Source: Actinoplanes lobatus
Lineage (GTDB): Bacteria > Actinomycetota > Actinomycetes > Mycobacteriales > Micromonosporaceae
DNA: 64,000 nucleotides
Assembly: GCF_014205215.1 (NCBI RefSeq)
Contig: NZ_JACHNC010000001.1
Location: 5,700,501 to 5,764,500 of the forward strand
Reading direction: 5' to 3'
Made by a program: the position numbers and the translations under genes. Below, piece by piece: positions 7,951 to 16,649 of this stretch (position 1 is the first letter of the stretch; each line of letters starts with the position of its first letter). Under the pieces are notes generated by a model. The model was not told where the DNA came from and made no database searches. It saw only the letters and a program-made list of their open reading frames with translations.

Positions 7951-9333
7951 TCAGTAGGCGAAAGCGAGCGGCTTGTCGGTCTCGTCGCTGGCCGGAGGGA
8001 TGTCCGGTGCCCCAAGAGCAGCATATTTCAGGAAAAGTCCAACTTCGATGACGGCGAGGATCCCGTACAGGACCGTGAGGGCGATCAACCCGGTCGCGGC
8101 CTCACCCGTGGACACGGCGGGCGAGCCCGACTGCGCCGTCTTGAATATCCCGAAGACCGTCCACGGCTGCCGCCCCATCTCGGTGAATATCCATCCGAAC
8201 GAGTTGGCGAGCAGCGGCATGGCCACCGTGGAAACGGCCGCGATCCACAACCAGCGCGACCGCGGGGTCCGGTCACCGCGGGTGAACCACAGCGCGGCCG
8301 CCGCGATCAGCATGGCCAGCGCCCCGAAACCGATCATCAGGCGGAACGACCAGTAGGTGACCGGCACGTACGGCACGTAGTCACCGGCGCCGTACTTCTC
8401 CTCGTACGCTGCCTGAAGGTCGTTGATCCCCTCGACCTCACCAGCCGGGTCGCCGGTCGCCATGAACGACAGCAGCGACGGGACCCGCACCGACCACAGC
8501 TCCTCCGAACCGTCCAGCGACCCGATCGTGAACAGCGAGAACGACGCCGACTCGGTGGTCTCGTAGAGCGCCTCGGCGGCCGCCATCTTCATCGGCTGCT
8601 GCTCGGTCATCACCCGCGCCTGGATGTCCCCGGTGATCAGCACGCCGAGCCCGGCGATCAGCACCACCCAGGCGCCCAGCCGCAGCGACGGCCGGAACAC
8701 CTCGTCCTGGTTGCCGCGCCGCAGATGCCAGGCGCTGACCGCGAGCATCAGCGCCCCGGCGGTCAGGAAGCACGCGGTGATCGTGTGCGGGAACGTGACG
8801 AGCGTGGTCGAGTTGGTGAGCACCGCCCCGATGCTGGTCAGCTCGGCCCGCCCGTCACCCATGGTGAAGCCGACCGGATGCTGCATCCACGAGTTCGCGG
8901 CCAGGATGAAGTAGGCCGACAGCATCGTGCCGATCGACACCATCCAGATGGCCGCGAGATGGACGAGGCGGGGCAGCCGGTCCCAGCCGAAGATCCACAA
9001 CCCGAGGAAGGTGGATTCCAGGAAGAAGGCGAGCAGGCCCTCGATGGCCAGCGGCGCCCCGAAGATGTCGCCGACGAACCGGGAGTAGGCCGACCAGTTC
9101 ATGCCGAACTGGAACTCCTGCACGATGCCGGTGACCACACCGATCGCGAAGTTGATCAGGAAGAGTTTGCCCCAGAACTTGGTGGCCCGGAGGTACTCCT
9201 CCTTGCCGGTCCGCACCCATGCGGTCTGGAGGCCGGCGACCAGCGCCGAGAGCCCGATCGTGATCGGAACGAAGATGAAGTGGTAGACGGTGGTGATGCC
9301 GAACTGCCACCGGGAGAGATCAAGCGCGTCCAC
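7951..9333 (-). CDS. cydA: Cytochrome bd ubiquinol oxidase subunit I
   Basis: A 460-residue heme-binding catalytic subunit of cytochrome bd. Residues visible: His18 in VYHFIFVP (high-spin heme ligand), the His in FPHTITAC and the Met in FRLMIGFG (heme b558 ligands), the quinol-loop start GDIQARVMTEQQPMKM, and the diagnostic GRQPW. The Q-loop is short. The frame is open far upstream, but GTG at 9333 gives the family N-terminus and has GCGGAAAGGG about 8 bases upstream. It is the first gene of cydABDC. A DosR-like box lies 36 bases upstream of the start, suggesting redox or hypoxia control (inference). Confidence 0.95.
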   Translation of the reverse strand: MDALDLSRWQFGITTVYHFIFVPITIGLSALVAGLQTAWVRTGKEEYLRATKFWGKLFLINFAIGVVTGIVQEFQFGMNWSAYSRFVGDIFGAPLAIEGLLAFFLESTFLGLWIFGWDRLPRLVHLAAIWMVSIGTMLSAYFILAANSWMQHPVGFTMGDGRAELTSIGAVLTNSTTLVTFPHTITACFLTAGALMLAVSAWHLRRGNQDEVFRPSLRLGAWVVLIAGLGVLITGDIQARVMTEQQPMKMAAAEALYETTESASFSLFTIGSLDGSEELWSVRVPSLLSFMATGDPAGEVEGINDLQAAYEEKYGAGDYVPYVPVTYWSFRLMIGFGALAMLIAAAALWFTRGDRTPRSRWLWIAAVSTVAMPLLANSFGWIFTEMGRQPWTVFGIFKTAQSGSPAVSTGEAATGLIALTVLYGILAVIEVGLFLKYAALGAPDIPPASDETDKPLAFAY

Positions 9334-9368
9334 GCATCGACCCTTTCCGCTCGAACGTGCCGTGAGCA

Positions 9369-9382
9369 GGGCCGAAGGTCCC
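9369..9382 (-). promoter_or_regulatory. DosR/DevR-like box upstream of cydA
   Basis: Read on the minus strand: GGGACCTTCGGCCC, 36 bases before the cydA GTG. It is close to the mycobacterial DosR box (GGGACTTTNGNCCC). It also lies 87 bases before the divergent hydroxylase gene. Confidence 0.5.
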
Positions 9383-9456
9383 GGGCCGGATGGCCGGGTG
9401 ACCGGAACGTAACAGCGGCCCTTCGCCGACGGCCGTGATCGGAAACACCGCGGGCG

Positions 9457-9462
9457 TAGCGT
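9457..9462 (+). promoter_or_regulatory. -10 hexamer for a leaderless start
   Basis: TAGCGT followed by exactly six bases and then the GTG at 9469. No ribosome-binding site is present, which fits a leaderless mRNA. Confidence 0.55.
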
Positions 9463-9468
9463 GCGTCT

Positions 9469-10257
9469 GTGGATCTGCACACCGTCACCGAAGTGATCAG
9501 CCCCGCGTCGCCCGGCCAGTGGCGGCCCGGCGACGCCTGGCTGGGCGGGGGGACAGCACTGTTCGGAGAGCCCCGGCCGCACGTCAGCCGCCTTCTTGAT
9601 CTTACGGCCGCCGGATGGCCGCCGCTGACGGTCCACGACGACGGTGTCGAGATCGCCGCCACCTGCACGATCGCCGAACTGGCCGAGGGCCTGCGGCGGT
9701 ACGGCATCGTCCGGCAGTGCTGCCACGCGTTCCTCGCCTCGTTCAAGATCTGGAACGTGGCCACTGTCGGCGGCAACCTCTGCGCCGCCCTCCCGGCCGG
9801 ACCGATGATCTCGCTGACCGCGGCGCTCGACGGCACCTGCGTGCTGATCGGTCCGGACTCCCGCGAACGCCGGGTTCCGGCCGCCGCATTCGTCACCGGC
9901 GAGGGCACGACCGTGCTGCGTGACGGCGAGATCCTGCGGGCGATCCACCTTTCCGAATCACTGTTGAGTATGCGTACGGCGTACCGTCGAGGGTCTCTGC
10001 ATCGTCATGGCCGATCGGCCGTGCTCCTGATCGGCCGGGCCGACCCCGTCGGAGGAATCTCACTCACCGTGACCGCAGCGACCCGGCGCCCGTACGTCTT
10101 CCGCTTCCCGGATCCGCCCTCGGCGGACGAGGTGGAGGCCGCGCTCGACACCATCCCGGACGGCCAGTACGTCGACGACGTGCACGGCCGCCCGATCTGG
10201 CGCCGCCATCTGACCAGGCACTATGCGGCACAGATCCGGATGGAGTTGGCCGCATGA
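9469..10257 (+). CDS. Molybdenum hydroxylase FAD-binding subunit (CoxM/XdhB-like)
   Basis: A 262-residue flavin subunit passing electrons from the molybdenum centre through 2Fe-2S clusters to FAD and an acceptor. The FAD-binding motifs are WLGGGTALF (first) and the family's GGN signature ATVGGNLCAALPAGP near residues 98-112, followed by a CO-dehydrogenase flavoprotein C-terminal domain. GTG at 9469 lacks a Shine-Dalgarno but has TAGCGT six bases upstream. Its stop overlaps the next gene's start (ATGA), so the two subunits are translationally coupled. The substrate cannot be deduced; xanthine, purine or an N-heteroaromatic are all possible. Confidence 0.87.
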   Translation: MDLHTVTEVISPASPGQWRPGDAWLGGGTALFGEPRPHVSRLLDLTAAGWPPLTVHDDGVEIAATCTIAELAEGLRRYGIVRQCCHAFLASFKIWNVATVGGNLCAALPAGPMISLTAALDGTCVLIGPDSRERRVPAAAFVTGEGTTVLRDGEILRAIHLSESLLSMRTAYRRGSLHRHGRSAVLLIGRADPVGGISLTVTAATRRPYVFRFPDPPSADEVEAALDTIPDGQYVDDVHGRPIWRRHLTRHYAAQIRMELAA

Positions 10258-12881
10258 GTATCGAGATCAACGGAACCCCGCACGACCGCGCACCCCGGCC
10301 CGGGCAGTGCCTGCGCACCTACCTGCGGGAGGAGGGCTGCTTCGGCGTCAAGAAGGGCTGCGACGCCGGCGACTGCGGAGCGTGCACGGTCCATGTTGAC
10401 GGGACGCCGGTGCACAGCTGCGTCTACCCGGCCTTCCGCGCCCAGGGCCACAGCGTCACCACGATCGAGGGCCTGGCCGGGCACCCGATGCAGCAGTGCT
10501 TTCTCGACGCGCAGGGCTTCCAGTGCGGCTTCTGCACCGCCGGCATGATCATGACCGCGGCGGCGCTTTCCCCCGAACAGCGCGAGGATCTGCCACGCAG
10601 CCTCAAAGGCAACCTCTGCCGATGTACGGGCTATCGCGCCATCACCGACGCCATCGAGGGGCGCCCCGCGGCCGTGACCCCGCAGGCCGGCTCGGCGGTC
10701 GGCGCCAACCTCGGCGCTCCCGCCGGGCCGCAGGTGGTCACCGGGACCGCCCGGTACACGTTCGACCTGGACGTGCCCGGGATGCTGCACCTCAAGGCGC
10801 TGCGGTCGCCGCACGCGCACGCCCGGATCCTGTCGATCGACGCCACCGCCGCGCTCGCCGTGCCGGGGGTGCAGGCCGTGCTCACCCACAAGGACGCCCC
10901 CGAGCGGCTGTTCTCCACCGGGCAGCACGAGAACGAGGCGGAGGATCCGTACGACACCCGGGTCCTCGACGAGGTGGTCCGTTTCGTGGGGCAGCGGGTG
11001 GCGGCGGTGGTCGCCAGTTCCGAGGCGGCGGCCGAGGAGGGGGTGCGCCAACTGCACGTGGAGTACGAGGTGCTGCCCGCGGTGATCGATCCCGCGCTGG
11101 CCATGCTGCCCGGGGCGCCGCTGGTGCACGGGGACAAGGGGATCGCGCAGGGGATCGTGCGGGCCGACGCCAACGTGGTGGGTGAGCTGCACGCCGGCAT
11201 CGGTGATGTGACCGCGGGGTTCGCGGCGGCCGACGCGGTCTATGAGGCGACATTTCGGACACCGCGCGTGCAGCATGCGAGCTTGGAGACGCACGGCGCG
11301 GTGGGTTGGCTGGATGACGACGACCGGCTGGTGATCCGCTCCAGCACGCAGACGCCGTTCCTGACCCGGCGCGCCCTGTCACGACTTTTCTCAATAAACC
11401 CGGACAAAGTGCGCGTGGTGGCCGGGCGAGTGGGCGGCGGATTCGGTGGCAAGCAGGAGATGCTCGTCGAGGATCTCGTCGCGTTGGCGGTCCTGCGCAC
11501 CGGCCGCCCGGTCAAGTGGGAGTTCACCCGCTCCGAACAGTTCACGGCGGCGACCACCCGGCATCCGTTCACGATCACGGTCAAGGCGGGGGCTCAGCGG
11601 GACGGGACGATCACGGCCCTCCAGCTGAACGTCCTGGTGGACACCGGCGCCTACGGCAACCACGGCCCGTCGGTCATGCACCACGGCTGCCACGAGACGG
11701 TAGCCGTCTACAAGTGCGGAAACATCCGGACAGACGCCTACACCGTCTACACGAACACGGTCCCCGCCGGAGCGTTCCGCGGCTACGGCCTCGGCCAGGT
11801 CACCTTCGCCGTCGAACAGGTCCTCGACGAACTGGCCCGCATGATCGACATGGATCCGGTGACGTTCCGTGAGCTCAACGTGGTCCGCCCCGGCGACGAC
11901 CTGACCGCCCCCGGCGCCCACGTCCCCGACCTCGGCATCGCCAGCTACGGCCTCGACCAGTGCCTCGCGAAGATGCGGGAGGCGGCCGCCACCGTCGACG
12001 AGGCCCCACCCGGCTGGCTGACCGGCCAGGGGATGGCCATCGCGATGATCGCCGCGGGCCCGCCCGGCGGCCACTTCGCCGACGCGACCGTCACCCTGCT
12101 CCCCGACGGCCGCTACGAGCTGTCGGTCGGCACCGCCGAGTTCGGCAACGGCAGCACCACGGTCCACGCCCAGATCGCCGCCGACGAACTGCACACCACC
12201 CCCGACCGCATCCTCATCAGACAGTCCGACACCGACGTGGTCCGCCACGACACCGGCGCCTTCGCCTCCACCGGCGTGGTGGTCGCCGGCCAGGCCGTAC
12301 TCCGCGCCTGCCGCTCGCTGCGGGCCCAGCTCCTCGCCCTCACCGGCCACACCCCCTCCGAGACGTACGCCCTGCGGACCCTGGACCTGACGTCGCTGGG
12401 CACCGTCTCGGCGAGTGGCCATTTCGACGGCACCCCACGGTCGGTGGCCTTCAACGCCCAGTTCTTCCGTGTCGCCGTCGACCCCGGCACCGGCGAACTG
12501 CGCATCCTCCGCAGCGTCCACAGCGCCGACGCCGGAACCGTCATGAACCCCCTCCAGCTCCGCGGCCAGATCGAGGGCGGCGTGGCCCAGGCGCTGGGCG
12601 CCACCCTCGCCGAACACGTCGACATCAACCCTTCCGGCGAGGTCACCACGACCACGTTCCGCCAATACCACCTGCCGACCATGGCCGATATCCCGCCCAC
12701 CGAGGTCCATTTCGCCACGACGACGGACACGATCGGGCCGCTGGGCGCCAAATCGATGAGCGAGTCCCCGTACAACCCGGTCTCCCCGGCCCTGGGCAAC
12801 GCCCTCCGCGACGCCCTCGGCGTCCGCCTGACCGACCTCCCCTACACCGCCGACCGCATCTGGCAGGCTCTGAACCCCTAA
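10254..12881 (+). CDS. Fused 2Fe-2S / molybdopterin hydroxylase catalytic subunit
   Basis: An 875-residue fusion of the iron-sulfur subunit (residues ~1-140) and the molybdopterin catalytic subunit (~155-875) of a xanthine-dehydrogenase-family hydroxylase. The plant-type 2Fe-2S cluster is seen in GCDAGDCGACTVHVDG with a later Cys in VHSC; the second cluster in CGFCTAGM and CRCTGYR. The catalytic part shows GGGFGGKQE, the Moco-contacting AFRGYGLGQ, and the C-terminal KSMSESP where the catalytic Glu of the usual GxGExP motif would be. The three usual subunits are therefore on two genes here. With the preceding FAD subunit it should form a cytoplasmic (alpha-beta)n enzyme. No Moco chaperone (XdhC) gene lies beside it. 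Confidence 0.9.
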   Translation: MSIEINGTPHDRAPRPGQCLRTYLREEGCFGVKKGCDAGDCGACTVHVDGTPVHSCVYPAFRAQGHSVTTIEGLAGHPMQQCFLDAQGFQCGFCTAGMIMTAAALSPEQREDLPRSLKGNLCRCTGYRAITDAIEGRPAAVTPQAGSAVGANLGAPAGPQVVTGTARYTFDLDVPGMLHLKALRSPHAHARILSIDATAALAVPGVQAVLTHKDAPERLFSTGQHENEAEDPYDTRVLDEVVRFVGQRVAAVVASSEAAAEEGVRQLHVEYEVLPAVIDPALAMLPGAPLVHGDKGIAQGIVRADANVVGELHAGIGDVTAGFAAADAVYEATFRTPRVQHASLETHGAVGWLDDDDRLVIRSSTQTPFLTRRALSRLFSINPDKVRVVAGRVGGGFGGKQEMLVEDLVALAVLRTGRPVKWEFTRSEQFTAATTRHPFTITVKAGAQRDGTITALQLNVLVDTGAYGNHGPSVMHHGCHETVAVYKCGNIRTDAYTVYTNTVPAGAFRGYGLGQVTFAVEQVLDELARMIDMDPVTFRELNVVRPGDDLTAPGAHVPDLGIASYGLDQCLAKMREAAATVDEAPPGWLTGQGMAIAMIAAGPPGGHFADATVTLLPDGRYELSVGTAEFGNGSTTVHAQIAADELHTTPDRILIRQSDTDVVRHDTGAFASTGVVVAGQAVLRACRSLRAQLLALTGHTPSETYALRTLDLTSLGTVSASGHFDGTPRSVAFNAQFFRVAVDPGTGELRILRSVHSADAGTVMNPLQLRGQIEGGVAQALGATLAEHVDINPSGEVTTTTFRQYHLPTMADIPPTEVHFATTTDTIGPLGAKSMSESPYNPVSPALGNALRDALGVRLTDLPYTADRIWQALNP

Positions 12882-13209
12882 ACCCCCTATTTGGTACGTG
12901 TGACCTCGCCCCGCCGAATCCACCCCGTCCCGCCGAGCCCCGCGAGCCGGGTGCAGCCTCCCGGCCGTGCCGCGCCCGCCGGGCGTGAACGCGGCCTCAC
13001 CCTCACCCCGCCCGCCGCCCCCTCCCGCTCGCGCCGCCACCTCCCACGTCGCGCCGCCGGCCCATCGCCGCCCGCCGGCGAAAGGGCCGTAGGTGCCGTT
13101 TTTGACGGATTTGGGCAGCTCCGGGGGCCGGCCGGGCTGATCGATTCTTGGGCCGGGGTGCGCGGGTCGTGCAGAGTGGGCGTCGACACGCGCGGGTGAG
13201 GGGGACACG
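12882..13209. other. 328-bp intergenic region, no gene seen
   Basis: Very GC-rich, with long runs of Ser/Pro/Arg-type codons in all frames but no convincing start, promoter hexamer or hairpin. The secA2 promoter presumably lies at its right end, where GGTGAGGGG precedes the ATG at 13210. Confidence 0.4.
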
Positions 13210-15444
13210 ATGGCGCTTCCGGGATGGCTGGAATCCGCACGTCGATGGGTGGTCCGGCCACCGGGCAGCACCGTTGATCTCGGTTCGCTGTGGGCCGAGG
13301 TGGCCCGTGCCGGTGAGCTGGAGAGCGAGTTGACGCGACTCGACGACAGCGCCTTGACGAGCCGGAAGTGGAGCGGGCGGGCGGAGTTCTGCGCCGTCGC
13401 CCGGGAGGCGGCGCGCCGCGAGCTGGGGCTACGGGCATACGACGAACAGCTCGCCGGCGCGCTGGCGCTGATCGACGGCCGGGTGGCGGAGATGGCCACC
13501 GGCGAGGGCAAGACGCTGACCGCCGCGATCGCCGCCGCCGCGCTCAGCGCCGACGGGCCGGTGCACGTGCTGACCGTCAACGACTACCTGGCCCGGCGCG
13601 ACACCGAATGGATGTGGCCGCTCTACCAGCGGCTCGGCGTCTCGGTCGGCTGGGTCACCGAGAAGTCCACGGCCGCCCAGCGGCGGGCCGCCTACGCGCG
13701 GGACGTCACCTACGTGTCCGTGAACGAGGCCGGCTTCGACCTCTTGCGCGACGGGCTGTGCACCGACGTCGCCGACCGGGTGCAGCGCCCGCTCGGCGCG
13801 GTGATCGTCGACGAGGCCGATGCGGTGCTGGTGGACGAGGCCCGCGTACCCCTTGTCCTTGCCGGATCGACGCTCGCCGGACCGGATCTCGCGCTCGGGA
13901 TGGCCGGGGTGGTCCGTGACCTCAGGCCGGGCGAGCATTACCTGCTCGCCGAACAGGACCGGACCGTGCACCTGACCGCCGACGGCATCGCCGCGGTCGA
14001 GCGGGCACTCGGCGCCGAGCTGTACGCCGTGCAGAACCTGGACCTGCTCACCGCCGCCAACCTGGCCCTGCACGCCGAGGCGCTGCTCACCCGGGACGTC
14101 GACTACATCGTCCGGGACGGCCGGGTGGAGCTGGTCGACGGCTTCCGCGGCCGGGTCGCCCAGCGGCGCCGCTGGCCGGACGGCCTCCAGTCGGCGGTCG
14201 AGGCGAAGGAGGGCCTGACCGGCAGCGGCGGCGGCAGCATCCTGGCGACGATCACGCTCCAGGCGTTCCTCAACCGGTACGCGCGGGTCGCCGGCATGAC
14301 CGGCACCGCCCTCGGCGTCGGCGAACAGCTGCGGGAGCACTACCGGCTGGAGATCGCCGTCCTGCCGCCGCACCGCCCGTGCATCCGCCGCGACGAACCG
14401 GACCGGACGTACCGCACCGCCGGCCGGCGCGACGAGGCCGTGATCGCCGAGGTCACCGCCGTGCACGCGACCGGCCGGCCGATCCTGCTGGCCACCCCGG
14501 CGGTCGCCGACTCGGAGACCCTCGGCGAGCGGCTGCGGGAGGCGGGAATCGCGTGCACCGTACTGAACGCGAAGAACGACGCCGAGGAGGCCGCGATCGT
14601 CGCGGAGGCCGGCGCGATCGGGGCCGTCACCGTCTCCACCCAGATGACCGGGCGTGGCGTCGACATCCGGCTCGGCGGCAGCGACCAGCGCGATCACGAC
14701 CGGGTGGCGGCGCTCGGCGGCCTCTACGTGATCGGGGTGGGCCGCCACGACAGCGCCCGGATCGACGGCCAGATCCGCGGCCGCGCCGGACGACAGGGCG
14801 ACCCCGGCGGCTCCGTCTTCTTCGTCAGCCTCGAAGACGACCTGATCACCAGGTACGCGCCGGCCAAGTCACCGGTGGTCGCCGACGCCCAGCGGATCGC
14901 CGAACAGGTCAACTTGGAGATCCACCGCAACACGTGGCGCTACCACTACCTGCTGGAACAGCACCGGGTGGCGATGGCCGACCGGCGCGAACAGGTGCTC
15001 ACCACCGACCGGGGCAGCGAGATCCTGGCCGGGCTGCGATCCGCCGAACACGCGGCGCTGGTCCGTGCGCACGGCGCCGACCGGGTCGCGGCGGTCGCCC
15101 GTACCATCGTGCTGCACCACCTGGACACCGCCTGGGCCGACTACCTGGGCTTTATCGGCGAGCTGCGCGAAGGCATCCACCTGCGGGCCGTCGCCAACCT
15201 GGATCCGCTCGACGAGTTCCACCGCGCCGCCGTACCGGAGTTCCGCCGCCTGATCCCCGACGCCGAGGAACGGGCGGCCGCCGTGTTCGCGGCCCTCGAC
15301 CCGTCCGGCGCCGACTGGACCGCCGCCGGCCTGGGCCTCGACCGCCCCAGCGCCACCTGGACCTACGTGGTCGACGACGACGCACTCGGCACCGACATGA
15401 CCCACTTTCTCGCCGGCCTTGTCGACCTGTTTCGCACCAGGTGA
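13210..15444 (+). CDS. secA2: Accessory preprotein translocase ATPase SecA2-like
   Basis: A 744-residue SecA-family motor, shorter than housekeeping SecA1 (about 900-970) and lacking the C-terminal zinc-binding tail. Walker A is MATGEGKT near residue 96-103; the DEAD-type Walker B reads VIVDEADAVLVDEARVPL, and the helicase motor has TVSTQMTGRGVDI and IRGRAGRQGDPG. The length and missing tail match actinobacterial SecA2, which exports a subset of proteins through SecYEG. The following flavoprotein gene begins 13 bases after the stop. The exported substrates are unknown; nothing in the two downstream genes looks secreted. Confidence 0.85.
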   Translation: MALPGWLESARRWVVRPPGSTVDLGSLWAEVARAGELESELTRLDDSALTSRKWSGRAEFCAVAREAARRELGLRAYDEQLAGALALIDGRVAEMATGEGKTLTAAIAAAALSADGPVHVLTVNDYLARRDTEWMWPLYQRLGVSVGWVTEKSTAAQRRAAYARDVTYVSVNEAGFDLLRDGLCTDVADRVQRPLGAVIVDEADAVLVDEARVPLVLAGSTLAGPDLALGMAGVVRDLRPGEHYLLAEQDRTVHLTADGIAAVERALGAELYAVQNLDLLTAANLALHAEALLTRDVDYIVRDGRVELVDGFRGRVAQRRRWPDGLQSAVEAKEGLTGSGGGSILATITLQAFLNRYARVAGMTGTALGVGEQLREHYRLEIAVLPPHRPCIRRDEPDRTYRTAGRRDEAVIAEVTAVHATGRPILLATPAVADSETLGERLREAGIACTVLNAKNDAEEAAIVAEAGAIGAVTVSTQMTGRGVDIRLGGSDQRDHDRVAALGGLYVIGVGRHDSARIDGQIRGRAGRQGDPGGSVFFVSLEDDLITRYAPAKSPVVADAQRIAEQVNLEIHRNTWRYHYLLEQHRVAMADRREQVLTTDRGSEILAGLRSAEHAALVRAHGADRVAAVARTIVLHHLDTAWADYLGFIGELREGIHLRAVANLDPLDEFHRAAVPEFRRLIPDAEERAAAVFAALDPSGADWTAAGLGLDRPSATWTYVVDDDALGTDMTHFLAGLVDLFRTR

Positions 15445-15457
15445 TAGATCTTGGAAG

Positions 15458-15988
15458 GTGAGTGACGACGGCCGAACCCTGTACGTGATCGTCTCCGCAG
15501 CCGGCATCGCCTCCGACGTCGGTCAGCTGGTCACGCTCGCCCAGGCCGACGGGTGGACGGTGCAGGTGATCGCCACCCCGTCGGCGATGCCGTTCATCGA
15601 CGCCGAGGCGCTGGAGGCACAGACCGGGCGCCCGGTCCGCAGCCGCTACCGGGCGCCCGGCGACCCCCGCCCGCCCCGGGCGACCGCCATCGTCGTGGCT
15701 CCGGCCACCTTCAACACGATCAACAAGTTCGCCCAGGGCCACGCCGAGAACTACGCCCTCGGCCTGCTCGCCGAAGCGCCCGGCCTGGGCATCCCGGTGG
15801 TGGTCCTGCCGTGCGTACAGACCGCCCTGGCGTCCCGGATCCCGTTCCGCGCCAGCGTGGACCAGCTCCGCGCCGAGGGCATCCGCGTCCTGTTCGGCCC
15901 CGGCGAGTTCGAACCCCACGAACCCGGCGCCCTCACCGACTTCCCCTGGCACCTGGCCGTCGAGGCGCTGCGGCAGGAGACGGCGTGA
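15458..15988 (+). CDS. Flavoprotein (HFCD/PPC decarboxylase-like)
   Basis: A 176-residue Rossmann-like flavoprotein of the HFCD family, which includes phosphopantothenoylcysteine decarboxylase and EpiD-like cysteine decarboxylases. It shows the IVSAAGIASDV beginning and the APATFNTINKFAQG flavin/active-site loop. It lacks the fused CoaB half and is probably not the housekeeping CoaBC. GTG at 15458 is chosen over an upstream in-frame ATG inside secA2, although GGAAG is unusually close to this GTG. The last 4 bases overlap the next gene (GTGA). Its substrate is unknown. Confidence 0.72.
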   Translation: MSDDGRTLYVIVSAAGIASDVGQLVTLAQADGWTVQVIATPSAMPFIDAEALEAQTGRPVRSRYRAPGDPRPPRATAIVVAPATFNTINKFAQGHAENYALGLLAEAPGLGIPVVVLPCVQTALASRIPFRASVDQLRAEGIRVLFGPGEFEPHEPGALTDFPWHLAVEALRQETA

Positions 15989-16581
15989 ACGGGGACGGCT
16001 CCGCCGCCCGCCGGCTGGCGGTCCACCTCGAGGAACAGGGCCGCGTCGACGAGGCCGCCGAGATCCTCCGGCAGCAGGACGAGGTCTGGCCGCTGGGCGA
16101 ACTCCTCGCCCGGAACGGCCGCGTCGACGAGGCGATCGAGGTGCTCTACCCGGGCGGGGTTCGCGGCGCCGACCACCTGCCGGTGCTGTGCGGGCTGCTC
16201 GCCGAACGGGGCCGTTTCGACGAGGCCCTCGCCATCGTCGACGCGCTGCTCGAAAGCACCGGCGGAACCGGCCACGACCTCATCGGGCAGCGGCTGGCGA
16301 TGCTGTCGGCGCACGGGCGGCGGGCTCAGGCCATCGCGGAGGCGCCCCTCGACGACTGGTTCGCCCGCGGGTGGGTCGCCGAGCTGATGGTGGAGGAGGG
16401 CCGGCTCGACGATGCGGTCGAGTTGCTGTGGCCGTACCGGAAAGATGAGGGTGAGGGTCTCGAGCTGGCCTGCCTACTGGTCCGGCAGGGCCGCGCCGAG
16501 GAGGCGATCGCCGTGGCCCGCGCCCGCGACCGCCCGGAACCGCCCCGTTACGACCCACGTATCTCCGAACCACCGTTCTGA
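15985..16581 (+). CDS. Tetratricopeptide-like helical repeat protein
   Basis: A 198-residue acidic protein made almost wholly of short helical repeats of the form GRVDEAxEIL / GRFDEALAIV / GRLDDAVELL, at intervals of about 30-40 residues. It has no membrane segment or catalytic motif, so a protein-interaction role is most likely. GTG at 15985 overlaps the flavoprotein stop (GTGA), so the two are translationally coupled. It may serve the SecA2/flavoprotein pair as an adaptor, but that is inference from position only. Confidence 0.7.
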   Translation: MNGDGSAARRLAVHLEEQGRVDEAAEILRQQDEVWPLGELLARNGRVDEAIEVLYPGGVRGADHLPVLCGLLAERGRFDEALAIVDALLESTGGTGHDLIGQRLAMLSAHGRRAQAIAEAPLDDWFARGWVAELMVEEGRLDDAVELLWPYRKDEGEGLELACLLVRQGRAEEAIAVARARDRPEPPRYDPRISEPPF

Positions 16582-16649
16582 CGCTCGACCACGTGTTGCG
16601 GTTTGCCGGGAGGGGACTAGATTGCGGCTAAGGCGATCGATGACCCTGG

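Noticed and set aside
11391..13580. Long open frame on the minus strand opposite the molybdenum hydroxylase and secA2 genes
   Set aside because: It is antisense to two genes with complete family motifs; its translation is low-complexity Gly/Arg/Val and has no recognisable domain. GC-rich codon bias makes such antisense frames.
13429..14748. Minus-strand frame opposite secA2
   Set aside because: SecA motor motifs on the plus strand run continuously through the same DNA; the antisense product resembles nothing.
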